A stretch of 64,000 bases of DNA from Prorocentrum cordatum (GCA_963575745.1 CAUYUJ010002093.1:1-64000), one strand, 5' to 3'; numbered from the stretch's first letter, positions 1-13,030 are shown. A program made the numbers and translations. The notes: generated by a model from the sequence alone, not told the origin.

Positions 1-48
1 CTCCTCCTCCTCCTCCTCCTCCTCCTCCTCCTCCTCCTCCCCTCCTCG
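1..48. repeat. (CTC)n microsatellite
   Basis: Uninterrupted CTC trinucleotide run at the window edge. It probably continues outside the window. Confidence 0.95.
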
Positions 49-59
49 GGAGCATTGAG

Positions 60-225
60 ACGGGGGTCAGCCAGAGCGCCCGATCTTGCAGGATCTTGCA
101 GGGCCAGGGTCGCATTGACCCGGGCTTGCGCGCAGGATCTTGCAGGATTCTTCGCATTGACCCGGGTTGGGTGCAGGATCTTGCAGGATTCTGCAAGGCC
201 TGACTGACCCGGGTCTGGATTGATT
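60..225 (+). repeat. Imperfect tandem repeat, unit about 50-60 bp
   Basis: Three imperfect units share AGGATCTTGCAGG and GCATTGACCCGGG blocks. The frames crossing it carry no recognisable motif. From 226 to 930 I see no supportable gene, only pyrimidine-rich low-complexity sequence from about 760. Confidence 0.7.
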
Positions 226-930
226 TGGGCCAGAAGATTCCCGAGCCGCCTTTTGTCCATTCGGACTCTCCGCGTCTTGGCGGGCGCCGGTGTCGCGCGC
301 TTGCAGCGCCGATTTTTCATGGCGCCAACAGAGCAGAGCGGATTTCGTTCGGAGAAAGAGTGGATGGGCCCAGAGTGTCTTGGAGAGTTTTGTTCCGGAT
401 TTCGAGGTGAGTTTCGTGCAGTCGTTTTTTGGAGCCAGGGATGAGGACGAAAAAGAATCCTCGCGAAATTCACTTCGTTACTCGTCGTTTCGGGGTTTTG
501 CATGGACAGACATCCACGCAAAAATCCGCTGCAGCACGTCTGCAAGAGTGGTGCGCCGACGCGTCCTGGCGGGCGCCAGTGGCGCGCGCTTGCAGCGCGA
601 TTTTCCCACCATCCCTTCCCCGTGCGTCTGCCGTTCGGCACACGATGTGACTTGCAGCAGTGGCTCCGTCCGCCCGAAGCGACTCGCCATGGCGTCCTGC
701 CCGTGGTCGGCGCGACGGCGCGCGGGCCGACAAGGCGAGGGCAAGCCAGAGTCTTGCCCCTTTCTCCTCCCGCCTCCTCCCATCGTCGTCCTTCCTCCTG
801 CCCCCTGCCTCCTGCCTGTACCTCCTACCTCCTGCCTGCCTCCCACCTCGCCTTCGGGTCACCATCAACTGTGATCTCCTACCTGCCCTTCTCATGCCGC
901 TTACCTCCTGCCTGCCCCTCCAGGCTATAC

Positions 931-1195
931 CTACTGCGCAACTCTCACCGCTTATGTGAGCTCCTGGAAGGTCCAGCGGAGTGCGGTCCCTTGGGGACCC
1001 AAACGAGACCTGTCCCACCCTGAGCGCTGCAAACTGTGCAACTGTCGCTGCTTTCGTGAGCTCCTCGGGTTCCTGCGGAGTAAATTTCTTCGCAGATCCA
1101 CATGAGACCCCGCCCTGCTTGTGTGCGGTCAGCTGTGCACGTGTCATTGCTTTCGTGAGCTCCTGGGGGCCCAGTGGAGCGCGGCTCGCTTTACT
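931..1195 (+). repeat. Tandem repeat, unit about 97-100 bp, three copies
   Basis: Three diverged units each carry a CAACTGTCGCTGCTTTCGTG-like block followed by AGCTCCT. The plus frame stays open across it, but the similarity is explained by duplication rather than a known protein. Confidence 0.7.
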
Positions 1196-1489
1196 GTGAT
1201 TTACTGTGTGGTGCCAGCCCTGCAAGCGCAAGCGAAACGGGCATCCAGACTAGACCTCGCCTCCCGTGGGGCGTGAGGGTGGGTCGCGGGCACGACTGAT
1301 CGCAGTTCGAGGGACTGGTCTGGATGGTGTCCTGGAGGGGGTCGGGATTGATTTTCGGCGGCGCTGCACCTCCGCAGATTCGCACCGCCCCGGGTTCAGC
1401 GGAGTGCTATGCACTTTTCGCTGTGGGCGGCCCCTTCCGCTGCCAGCGGAGGAGAGCAGGAGGAGGAGGAAGCGGGAGGAGGAGGAAGC

Positions 1490-2200
1490 GGGAGGAGGAG
1501 GAGGAGGAGGAGGAGGAGGACCAGTGCAAACCCAAGGTCATCAACGATCTTGCAAATCATCCTTCCGAGCTCCTTCTTCATAGGCTCTTACGAGGATCGA
1601 TCTTCACTGCGGGAAGAGCCCCATTGGAAGACAACCGTTTGAAAAGCTTCACTTGTTCCAGGGCACCTTCCCTGGGATTTCAACGCCGCAAGTTAACGTC
1701 ACTGTTGCGACCTGACGATCTTAAATCGTGTCAGGAAACAATGTTTGGGACGCCAGTACCGCGAATCAGCGTGACGGTCGCGCCATGACGATCCTAAATC
1801 GTGCCAAAACAAAATTCTGGAACGTCAGCCATAAGAGTCCGTGACAGTGTTGTAAATTGTTCAGACGGATGTGCGCGTCGTTGAGGCGAGAGCCACATTT
1901 TGGAAACGGCCCGCCCTACATCTGTGCAATTCTTGCAAACCTTTAAGACGAATGTGCGCGGCTCCGAGGCGAGAGCCACATGTTGAATACGGTCCACCAT
2001 CCATCCGTGAAGCTCTTACACTTACAAGCTTTTAAGGCAAATGTGCGTGGCGCTATGGCGAGCGCAACATTTTGAAAACGACCCGCCCGCCATCCGTGAA
2101 GCTCTTGCAGATTTCAGGCTGCAGGATCCTAACTGGTGGGAACTTCAAGCGAAACGCTCAGCCCGCCCTACCGACCCGCCTCGGGGTGCGACGGCGATAA
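1490..2200. repeat. Dispersed composite repeat, copy 1
   Basis: This segment reappears in the same order at 28985-29260 and 31030-31415. It holds internal tandem units: a unit of roughly 75 bp containing GACCTGACGATCTTAAATCG, then units of roughly 75-90 bp containing CATCCGTGAAGCTCTTGCA and GCGAGAACCACATGTTGAA. No long frame and no known transposon protein motif are present. It may be the non-coding end of a mobile element or a dispersed satellite. Confidence 0.75.
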
Positions 2201-2225
2201 GTTGATTCATAAGGATGAAGGGGTA

Positions 2226-2650
2226 GGAGGAGGAGGAGGAGGAGGAGGAGAAGGAGGAGGATAGGAGGAGGATAGGAGCCGAGACCAGGATTCGCAGGCA
2301 GGAGGAAGGAGTGATATTTTTGGGGGAGGAAGGAGATAGGTTGAGGCAGGAGGCAGGAATTCGATGATCGAGGATCGGGGACGGGGATCGCTCGAGGATC
2401 GAGGATAGTTCGAGCATCGAGGGTCGATCGATGATCGAGGACTAAGGATACTTCGAAGATCAAGGATCAAGGATCCAAGATCGAAGATCTATCCAGGATC
2501 GCGGATCCAGGATCGATCGAGAATCGAGGATCGAGTATCGATCGATGATGCAGAATCGATCGGGGATCGAGGACTGATCGAGGATCGAGGATCGATGGAG
2601 GATCGAGGATCGTTGGAGGGTCGATGATCGAGGGTCGATCCAGCACCGAG
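2226..2650. repeat. (GGA)n followed by GGATCGA-type degenerate repeat
   Basis: A short (GGA)n run at 2226-2270 is followed, from about 2375, by many GAGGATCGA and GATCGATC words with irregular spacing. All open frames here are repeat by-products. Confidence 0.85.
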
Positions 2651-2994
2651 CGCGAACTTTGCACGAAGAGTGACTGAACACGGGAATTGTCATAATGGCG
2701 CGACGGACTATCGGAACACATCCCCTCTTCCTCGCCCTTCATTCATGCCGTCCACCATTTCCTTGTCGTCCTCGTCGTCGCCCATCTTCTTTGCTCATCC
2801 TCGTTACGCTCGATTCTCCTTCTTCGTCGTCGATGTCCTTCCCCCCTCCTTCCACTTCCATTTGTCGGTATTACCTCGCATTGGTCCCATGGAACCTTCA
2901 GCACAGTGGGTTCCGATATAACTCCCACGCAGTACTGCGTTCCTCTTCGAATCACCATTCTGCCTGGGTGGGTCCGTTGAGAATTCAATTTCCA

Positions 2995-3135
2995 CGCGAG
3001 CAGGTACTTCAATACGCGGAGAAACTGTTACCAGCGATTCTAGAACACCCTTGGCCCGATGGGCCTGTTCCATTCCTTGATCTTGCGCGGATCGCCCGTG
3101 AGTCATTCACCGTAGCACAACGTCCGTGCCCTTGA
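2995..3135 (+). CDS. Possible short exon or ORF, unknown
   Basis: A plus frame ending at 3135 reads REQVLQYAEKLLPAILEH and then a proline-rich end. It is non-repetitive and looks protein-like, but no family is recognised and the opposite strand is also open. It could be a chance frame. The rest of 2650-3320 shows nothing else supportable. Confidence 0.2.
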   Translation, partial: REQVLQYAEKLLPAILEHPWPDGPVPFLDLARIARESFTVAQRPCP

Positions 3136-3321
3136 TTCGAAATCCCATCTCCTCGATGAGCTCTGACACAGGCCCTGAAAGTGGTGCCCCATGCTCTTCG
3201 TACTACGCTGCCAAATACAGCCCGCCAGGAGGGAGGTGGCGCAGGGGCGTGCGAGGGGAGGGCAAGGGGGAAGGGAGGGAAGGAGCAGAAGAGGGGGAGG
3301 ACGAGGAGGTGGGGAGCTTGG

Positions 3322-3449
3322 CATCGCTCGGACGTGTGCATTTTTGGGGCGAGGACCATCGATGAGCATCTTAGACGATATTGCGGAAAACGGAGAAAAG
3401 AAAACGCGCGAAGCCGAAACATGCACGGGGAATGGACGTCCGAGCGATG
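3322..3449. mobile_element. Short inverted-repeat element, family 1, copy A
   Basis: A 128-bp element with perfect 14-bp terminal inverted repeats: CATCGCTCGGACGT at the left and its reverse complement at the right. A second copy in the opposite orientation lies at 45750-45870. It has no coding capacity, so it looks like a MITE or a TIR-bearing introner. No clear target duplication was found. Confidence 0.75.
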
Positions 3450-3860
3450 GCGAGGGAGGAGGTGGGGAGGGATGGCTGCAGTGCACCCGCTGAAAGCAAA
3501 CGAAGCTGCTCACTGACTGTGTGCCTTTTGCGAGAACGTGTGCTCTCAGTGACCTTTTGCCTTCCGGGGGCTCGTTGCCGGAGCACCTCTTCAATCGGCA
3601 GCGCCGGCGATCGCAGGCTCGGGGGTCGGTGCCGGCGAAGACGAGAGGAAGGAGGGCGGCCGCGGAGGCGGAAGGAGGAAGGAGGCTCGTCCGCCTAGCG
3701 TCGGCGGGGGAGAGGCGCGCGCCTTACTGCCGGAACACCCGAGGTGCTGATCGACTTCACGGCGCAACCGGCGCACCCCACGCCGCGGATCTCGGGCGAC
3801 GAAGCCTACGCATGTCCATGGCTCCCTTGCAGGGCCATCCTGCTCCCAGCAGCTGTGCAT

Positions 3861-3889
3861 ACGCCCTCCTGGCCAAGCCAGGAGGGCGT
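3861..3889. repeat. Perfect 12-bp inverted repeat, 5-nt loop
   Basis: ACGCCCTCCTGG is followed by CCAAG and the exact reverse complement of the arm. A further ATACGCC/GGCGTAT pairing spans 3859-3896. It lies about 80 bp upstream of the kinase fragment. Confidence 0.8.
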
Positions 3890-3965
3890 GGCGTATACAC
3901 CGCTGCTGGGTTTAGGATGGGCCTGGCCAGGGAGCAGTGGCTGCGCATGGACCCCCTCGCCCTAG

Positions 3966-4062
3966 GATCTGCGACTTCGGCCATGCCGTGCTGCGGACCC
4001 ACCCCGCGCCCCACAGCCGCTGCGGCACGCCGCACTGGGCGGCGCCGGAGGCGCTCTCGCCC
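3966..4062 (+). CDS. Protein kinase activation-segment exon fragment
   Basis: One plus frame reads RICDFGHAV, then a short loop, then CGTPHWAAPEAL. This is the order of kinase subdomains VII and VIII: the DFG metal-binding motif, the activation loop and the APE motif. A splice acceptor (CCCTAG|G) sits immediately upstream, and a GC-type donor (GAG|GCGCTC) is possible right after PE. Neither an HRD catalytic loop nor a C-lobe is visible nearby, so this is one exon of an otherwise unseen gene or a relic. Kinase identity is clear from the motifs. Subfamily and function cannot be told. Confidence 0.6.
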
Positions 4063-4096
4063 TCCGCGCCCCCCCTTCGCCCTCTCGCACCGGTGG

Positions 4097-4143
4097 TGCC
4101 CTGTCCCCGACGACGACGCCTACGACGACGACCACGACGACGC

Positions 4144-4176
<33 letters not shown>

Positions 4177-4200
4177 CAGTAGCGGCGGCGGCGGCTCGCC
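4097..4200. repeat. (GAC)n microsatellite
   Basis: Run of GAC/GGC trinucleotides. It gives poly-Asp or poly-Arg frames that are not evidence for a gene. Confidence 0.9.
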
Positions 4201-4330
4201 CAGCGTCTCCCTCCGCCTCCCCTCTGCCTTTTTGCGTCTTCCTTTGCTCTCCTCCGCGTCCAACTTCCGCTTTCGCCTCGGCGCTCTTCCCCGTCCCTCG
4301 TGCTGTCTCTTCATCTCGCTCATAATGTGG

Positions 4331-4565
4331 GGCTCCTGAATTCGACCTTTAGCTCAATTTCCAAGGCCCAAGCCAACATCCACGACACCATCCTGACAAC
4401 ATATTGTGTATACACATAGGCACGAATGTATGTAAGTATACATAAATGCATGTGTACATGACTGCATACATACATACCTACATACATTCACAAATATATA
4501 CCTAGATGCAAAAATGTAAATGCGCATTTGCATACATACGCATAGACACATGTATGTATAGAAGG
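4331..4565. repeat. AT-rich ATAC/ATGT degenerate microsatellite
   Basis: Many CATACATA, GTATGTA and ATGCATG words in one of the few AT-rich stretches of the left half. No gene is seen between 4200 and 4780. Confidence 0.8.
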
Positions 4566-4784
4566 GGTTGAAGGCTCTCTCCGCTTCGCCTTAAAGCTTA
4601 GTCCACGCAGCACCTGTGGGGATTGAGGGGCCCAAGGGAACTCAGGAGCAGGAAGGGTCGTAGGAGCTGGGCGCGGGGCGGGAGGGGAAGTAGAGGAAAG
4701 AACGAACGCCTGTCACAACAGTCGTTTTTGATACCCCAGGGGCCGTTGTTGAAGAATGTGCAGGAATCGCTGCTGCCCCTACAA

Positions 4785-4979
4785 CCCTCCGCGAAACTTA
4801 ACGCAAGTTTTGCCGATCCCACGTCGCCCCCAAGTTCAATGGTCAGTTGCGCGTTCGGCGCGGTCCACCGACGCCGACGGAAAATGTTGAGTCATGCGTT
4901 TGGGCATCAACGCTGAAATGTCAGGGCCTGGGGGCGCCGACGCGGCGCAGGGAAAACTTGCGTTAAGTTTCGCGGAGGG
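4785..4979. mobile_element. 195-bp element with perfect 27-bp terminal inverted repeats
   Basis: The left arm (4785-4811, beginning CCCTCCGCGAAACTTAACG) and the right arm (4953-4979) are exact reverse complements over 27 bp. The interior of about 140 bp is non-coding. No second copy is in the window and no target-site duplication is obvious. It is most simply a MITE-like element, or a hairpin with no transposition history. Confidence 0.75.
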
Positions 4980-5155
4980 ATGGGGAAGGAACGGCGTCAG
5001 ATATATCTGCCAACAGTATCTTGGAGCACGTATGATAAGACAGATCATGAAACAAGGGCTGAGGGAGCAATGATGGAGACACGAGGGTTCCTCCTCTTCC
5101 TCCCCCTCCTCCTTTTCGAGGGCGATTTGGACAAGGGCGGGGGGGGGGCCGCGAA

Positions 5156-6027
5156 TCGCCGGGTCGCCGGGTCGCCGGGTCGCCGGGTCGCCGGGTCGCC
5201 GGGTCGCCGGGTCGCCGGGTCGCCGGGTCGCCGGGTCGCCGGGTCCTCGGGTCGCCGGGTCGCCGGGTCGCCGGGTCGCCGGGTCGCCGGGTCGCCGGGT
5301 CGCCGGGTCGCTCGCCGGGTCGCTCGCCGGGTCGCTCGCCGGGTCGCCGGGTCGCCGGGTCGCCGGGTCGCCGGGTCGCCGGGTCGCCGGGTCGCCGGGT
5401 CGCCGGGTCGCCGGGTCGCCGGGTCGCCGGGTCGCCGGGTCGCCGCGGGTCGCCGGGTCGCGGGTCGCCGGTCCCGCCTGTCGCCGGGTCGCCAGGTCGC
5501 CGGGTCGCCGGGTCGCCGGGTCGCCGGGTCGCCGGGTCGCTCGCCGGGTCGCCGGGTCGTCGGGATCGCCGGGTCGCCGGGTCGCCGGGTCGCCGGGTCG
5601 CCGGGTCGCCGGGTCGGGTCGCCGGGTCGCCGGGTCGCCGGGTCGCCGGGTCGCCGGGTCGGGTCGCCGGGTCGCCGGGTCGCCGGGTCGCCGGGTCGCC
5701 GGGTCGCCGGGTCGCCGGGTCGCCGGGTCGCCGCCGGGTCGCCGGGTCGCCGGGTCGCCGGGTCGCCGGGTCGCCGGGTCGCCGGGTCGCCGGGTCGCCG
5801 GGTCGCCGGGTCGCCGGGTCGCCGGGTCGCCGGGTCGCCGGGTCGCCGGGTCGCCGGGTCGCCGGGTCGCCGGGTCGCCGGGTCGCCGGGTCGCCGGGTC
5901 GCCGGGTCGCCGGGTCCTCGGGTCGCCGGGTCGCCGGGTCGCCGGGTCGCCGGGTCGCTCGGTCGCCGGGTCGCCGGGTCGCCGCGGTCGCCGGGTCGCC
6001 AGGTCGCCGGGTCGCCGGGTCGCCGGG
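5156..6027 (+). repeat. 8-bp satellite (GGGTCGCC)n, array 1
   Basis: About 105 near-identical copies of an 8-bp unit with rare variants (GGGTCGCTC, GGGTCCTC, GGGTCGGG). Because 8 is not a multiple of 3, the unit reads as an 8-residue cycle (RRVAGSPG) that stays open on both strands. The open frames of over 360 codons are therefore artefacts. The same unit in the same orientation forms the array at 20837-21780. Confidence 0.95.
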
Positions 6028-6054
6028 TGGGCAGAGGAGGAGAAGAGGTGTTGC

Positions 6055-7009
6055 TGGAATGTGGCGATTGCGGGAGATGATGACCATGGTGGTGGTGATG
6101 ATGACGACGTTGACGACGACGACGTCGACGACGATACGATGATGATGGCGGTGATGATGATGACGACGACGATTACGATGGCGATGAATATGATGATGAC
6201 GGTGATGATGATGATGTATATTATGTGATGATGGTGATAGTGATGATGATTACGATGGCGTGATTATTGCGATGACGACGGTGTTGGTGATGGTGACCTT
6301 GCGGGCTTGCGTGGGTCGACAGATCCTCAGGAAGAGGGGGCGATTGACATTTTACAGCGCCTCAACGTCCCAGGGGGCACGGTGGCGGATCTGCAGCTAT
6401 TTGGAGATATATTATGTAGCTATATTGGAGGTCATCTTGGGTGTTCTGAGGCCTCCTGGGTCTTGGAGGCTATCTTGGGTCATCTTGGACGCTCCAATCG
6501 GTCGCCGCCACTCCTGTCCGGACCCGGCGGACTAGGCGGGATCCCCAGGCAATAGGAGGCGGATGGGGTATAGAGTATGAGGAGCAGGAGGAAAGGAGGG
6601 GGAGGAGGAGGAGGAGGTGGAGGAGGAGGAGGAGGAGGAGGAAGAGAAGGAGGGGGAACAGGAGGACGAGGACGAGGAGGGGGGGGAGGAGCAGTACGAG
6701 GAGGAGGTGGAGGAGGAGGATGAGGAGGAGGAGTGGGAGGAGGAGGAGGAGGAGGAGGAGGAGGAGGAGGAGGAGGAGGAGGAGGAGGAGGAGGAGCGGG
6801 ATAAGGAAAAGGAGGAGGAGGCGGAGGAGGTGGAGGAGGAGGAGGAGGAGGTGGCGGAGGAGGAGGAGGAAGTGGAGGAATGGGGGATGGTGAGACCGAA
6901 GAGGAGGAGAAGGAGAAGGAGGATGGGGAGGGGGAGGACGATGAGGACGATGATGGGGAGGATGAGGAGGAGGAGGAGGAGGAGGGGAGCAGGAGGAGGA
7001 GGAGGAGGA
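6055..7009. repeat. Tandem duplication of about 0.96 kb, unit 1
   Basis: Order within the unit: a GGAATGTGGCG block, (GAT/GAC)n, about 290 bp of unique sequence (6297-6590), then (GGA)n. The following unit repeats this order at an offset of 960-966 bp. By eye the unique part is about 95 percent identical between units. Confidence 0.85.
6323..6412 (+). CDS. Candidate exon, copy 1 (unknown protein)
   Basis: After an acceptor-like CGACAG the plus frame reads PQEEGAIDILQRLNV, then VADLQLFGD. In the downstream copy at 7289 the same frame is kept: the two length differences inside it are each exactly 3 nt. A 2-nt difference lies upstream of the acceptor, as expected if coding starts there. The protein is not recognised and the 3' limit is uncertain. 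Confidence 0.4.
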
Positions 7010-7985
7010 GGAATGTGGCGGTAGCGAGAGATGGTGATGATGATGATGATGGTGGTGATGATGATGATGATGATGATGATGACGACGACGACGATGACGA
7101 TGACAATGGTGGAGATGATGACGATGATGACGATGATGACGAGGACGATTACGATGGCGATGAAGATGATGATGACGGTGGTGATGATGATTACTATGGG
7201 ATGACGATGTTGATTAGTATGGAGTGATGATGGTGATGATGATGGTGTTGGTCGTGGTGACCTTGCGGGCTTGCCCTGGGGTCGACAGATCCTCAGGAAG
7301 AGGGGGCGATCGACATTTTACCGCGCCTGAACGTAGGGGGCGCGGTGGCGGATCTGCAGCTATTTGGAGATATATGTAGCTATATTGGAGGTCATCTTGG
7401 GTGTTCTGAGGCCTCCTGGGTCTTGGAGGCTATCTTGGGTCATCTTGGACGCCCCAATCGGTCGCCACCACTCCTGTCCAGACCCGGAACACTAGGCGGG
7501 ATCCCCGGGCAATGGGAGGCGGATGGGGTATAGAGTATGAGGAGCAGGACAAGAGGAGGAGGAGGAGAAGAGGAGGAGGAGGAGGAGGAGGAAGAGGAGG
7601 AGGAAGAGGAGGAGGACGAGGACGAGGAGGCGGGGGAGGAGCAGTACGAGGAGGAGGTGGAGGAGGAGGATGATGACGAGGAGGAGTGGGAAGAGGATTG
7701 GGATGAGGAGGATGAGGAGGAGGAGGCGGAGAAGGTGGAGGAGGAGGTGGAGGAGGAGAAGGACATGGAGGAATGGAGGACGGTGAAACCGAAGAGCAGG
7801 AGGAGGAGAAGGAGGAGGGGGAGGAGGATGACGACGATGAGGACGATGATGGATAGGAGGAGGAGGAGGAGGAGGAGGAGGAGGAGGAGGAGGAGAGGAG
7901 GAGGAGGAGGAGGAGGAGGAGGGGGAGGGGGAGGGGGAGGAGGAGAGGGAGGAGGGGAAGGAGGAGGAGGAGGAGGAGGGGGAAC
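7010..7985. repeat. Tandem duplication of about 0.96 kb, unit 2
   Basis: Second copy of the unit starting at 6055. Its (GAT)n head and (GGA)n tail differ in length from unit 1, as expected for microsatellites, while the unique core at 7257-7550 is highly similar. Confidence 0.85.
7289..7372 (+). CDS. Candidate exon, copy 2 (unknown protein)
   Basis: Reads PQEEGAIDILPRLNV, then AVADLQLFGDI. One residue is lost inside the loop relative to copy 1 and one more after GDI, both through 3-nt indels. Possible explanations are duplicated alternative exons, tandem gene copies, or chance. Confidence 0.4.
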
Positions 7986-8210
7986 CCAGCTTCGAGCGCG
8001 TTTTCGGCTGCAGTCAACAGGCTGACCAGAGCACTGTTGAATGTCCGGAGCCGTTGTGGCTCCAGGCTACTCCAACCAGCACAAACGAGGGCTGCTTGCC
8101 CGGCAATCCGCCAGAGTCTCCGGTGTCATGGTGGGCGACTGCAAAGGTGAAGGGTGTTGTTGGGGCAAGGACGGCGGCGCCTCGCAGACAGCGGCCCGAT
8201 TATGCTTGCT

Positions 8211-10417
<2,207 letters not shown>

Positions 10418-10469
10418 GGAACCCCCGCAAGCAGCCAAAGAGGCCGCGGAAGCGCGGGCTGTCGGCGGG

Positions 10470-10605
10470 GGGTGGCAAGGGGAGGTGGGGGAGAGGGGGG
10501 AGGAGGCAGATGGGGGGGGAGGGAGGAGGAGGAGGACGAGGAGGAGGAGGAGGAGGAGGAGGAGGAAGAGGAGGAGGAAGAGAACGCAGAGGATGAGGGG
10601 GGAGA
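10470..10605. repeat. (GGA)n microsatellite
   Basis: Purine-rich GGA/GGGGA run just after the stop of the WW gene. Confidence 0.9.
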
Positions 10606-10849
10606 CGAGCACCGCGACAGGGCGGCTGCGAGGATGGCTGGTGCACGAGGTTTTTGAGCAGTTATTTTTTCCAGGCCGGTCGCGGGTGCGCGCCGCCGCT
10701 GGGGGTCATCTCCGGGACTTTTCGCTGCGGCCAGCAGCCGCGCAAATTGGCGAGCGCCAGCCGGCGGACGGCGCCCTGCCTCCTCCGGAAGGAAAACGGC
10801 CCCGAAGGACAAGGGTCTGGAGGTTTCCGTCGTCCTCGGGCTTTTGAGC

Positions 10850-11003
10850 CAGAGCCGGAGCAAGAGACAGAACCCGAGCCAGAGCCAGAATCGGAATCAA
10901 AAACAGATCGAGAACAAGGGCCGGAACGAGACCCAGAGCAAGAGCTAGAGGCACAACCACACCCAGAGCCAGAATCAGAACCAGAGCCATGACCAGAAGC
11001 AGG

Positions 11004-11039
<36 letters not shown>

Positions 11040-11788
11040 GCCAGAGCCAGAACCAGAGCCAGAGCTGGAACTGGAACCAGAGCCAGAGCCAGGACGAGAG
11101 CCAGATCCACAGAATAACCATTGACACAGCCAGAGCCAGAACTGGAACCATAGCCAGAACAAGAGCCACAGCCAGAGCCAGAGACAAAACAGATTTAACA
11201 AAAAGCAGAGCCTGAAGCAGAACCTTGACCCATAACAAGAACCATAACCAGAACCACCGTTAAAGCCAGAACCCGAGCCAGAACCAGAGGCAGAAACAGA
11301 ACCAGAGCGAGAACCAGAACCAGAACCACAACCAGAACCATAGCCATAGCAAGAGCCAGAACTAGAGCCAGAGCCAGAACCAGAACCACAACCAGAACCA
11401 GAGCCAGAGCCAGAGCCCAAGCCAGAGCCAAAACTAGAACCAGAAGCAGAACCACAGCCAGAGCCAGAACCAAAACCAGAGCCAGAACCAAAATCAAATC
11501 CAGAGCCACAGTCAGAACCCAAACCAGAGCCAGAGGCACAACCACAGCAAGAGCCAGAATCAGAGCCAGAGCCATGACCAGAAGCAGGGCCAGAACCAGA
11601 CCCAGAGCCAGAACCAGAGCCAGAGCCAGAGCCAGAACCAGAACCAGAGTCAGAACCAGAGCCAGAGCCAGAGCCAGAACCAGAACCAGAGCCAGAGCCA
11701 GAAGCAGAGCCAGAGCCAGAACCAGAACCAGAGCCAGAGGCAGGACCAGAGCCGGAGCCAAACTTATAACCAAAGCCAGAGCCAGAGG

Positions 11789-11825
<37 letters not shown>

Positions 11826-12305
11826 TGAGCCAGAGCTGAGAATATATACAACAAAAGCAGAGCCAGAGGCAGGACCTTGGACCATAACCAGGACCACTGT
11901 TAAAGCCAACCAGAGCCAGAACCAGAGGCAGGAACAGAACCAGGGCGAGAGCCAGAGCCAGAACCAGAACCAGAGCCAGTGCCAGAGACAGGGCCGGGAC
12001 CAGAACCAGAGCCACAACCAGAACCAGAACCAGAGCCCAAGCCAGAGCCAGAACTAGAACCAGAACCGGAGCCAGAACCAAAACCAGAGCCAGAACCAGA
12101 ACCAGAACCAGAGCCAGAGCCAGAACAAGCGCCAGAACCAGAACCAGAACCAGAGCCAGGGCCAGAAACAGAACCAGAACCAGAACCAGAGACAATGCCA
12201 GAACCAAAACCAGAGCAAGAACCGGAACCAGAACCTGAGCCAGAACCAGAACCAGAGCCAGAACGAGAACCAAAGTCAGAGCCAGAGCCAAAACCAGAAC
12301 CAGAG

Positions 12306-12340
<35 letters not shown>

Positions 12341-12455
12341 ACCAGAACCAGAGCCAGAGCGAGAACCAGAGCCAGAGCCAGAACCAGAACCAGAACCAGA
12401 GCCAGAGCCAAAATCAGAACCAGAACCAGAGCCAGAGCCAGAACCAAAACCAGAG

Positions 12456-12490
<35 letters not shown>

Positions 12491-12610
12491 ACCAGAGCCG
12501 GAACCAGAACCAAAAGCAGAGAATGATCACGACAGCCAGAGCTAGAGCAAGTTCCAAAGCCAGGACCAGAGCTAGAAGCAGAGCCAGAACCAAAGGAAAA
12601 ATTAACCAGA
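10850..12610 (+). repeat. CCAGAR hexamer array
   Basis: About 1.7 kb of CCAGAG/CCAGAA hexamers with point changes. The plus frame reads (PE)n and the minus frames (GS)n or L/A/V mixtures, all open for hundreds of codons. No flanking coding signal supports expression. Confidence 0.9.
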
Positions 12611-12834
12611 ACCAGTACCGCGATCCAACGGCGAACCCGAACCAGGACCAATACCATGAGCAGAACAAGAGACAGAAGCAGTGCCAGCGAGGGGTCCGTA
12701 CCGAAATCCAGAAACAGAGCCGCAGGTAGAACCGGGGCGACAGGCAAAAGCAGAGCCCGACCAACAGCCAGAGTTGTACCCATACCGTTTGCAGAGGCAC
12801 AAAGAAGTCAGAACCCAAATCCAGAACCAGAGCG

Positions 12835-13030
12835 AAAGCCATCGTCGGCACCACCACCACCATCATCACCATCATTACCATCATCATGATAAGAATGAGG
12901 TTCAGCATTCTCGTGACCATCGTCAACACCATCATCGTTGTAACCATCGTCATTTCCATTGTCGCGTCTGTCGCCGTTGTCGTCGTCACCAGGGCCAGCA
13001 TCGTTGCCCGCGCCGCCATCATGATCATCG
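12835..13030. repeat. (CAT)n/(CAC)n degenerate microsatellite
   Basis: ATCATCACCATC-type trinucleotide sequence immediately upstream of the transposase gene. Confidence 0.85.

Noticed and set aside
4963-6087. Open frames of 366-374 codons on both strands
   Set aside because: Fully explained by the 8-bp satellite, which lacks stop codons in several frames; no non-repeat coding signal.
10662-12783. Long GSGSGS, LALVLALV and PEPEPE frames
   Set aside because: All arise from one hexamer array; no start context, domain or splice evidence.
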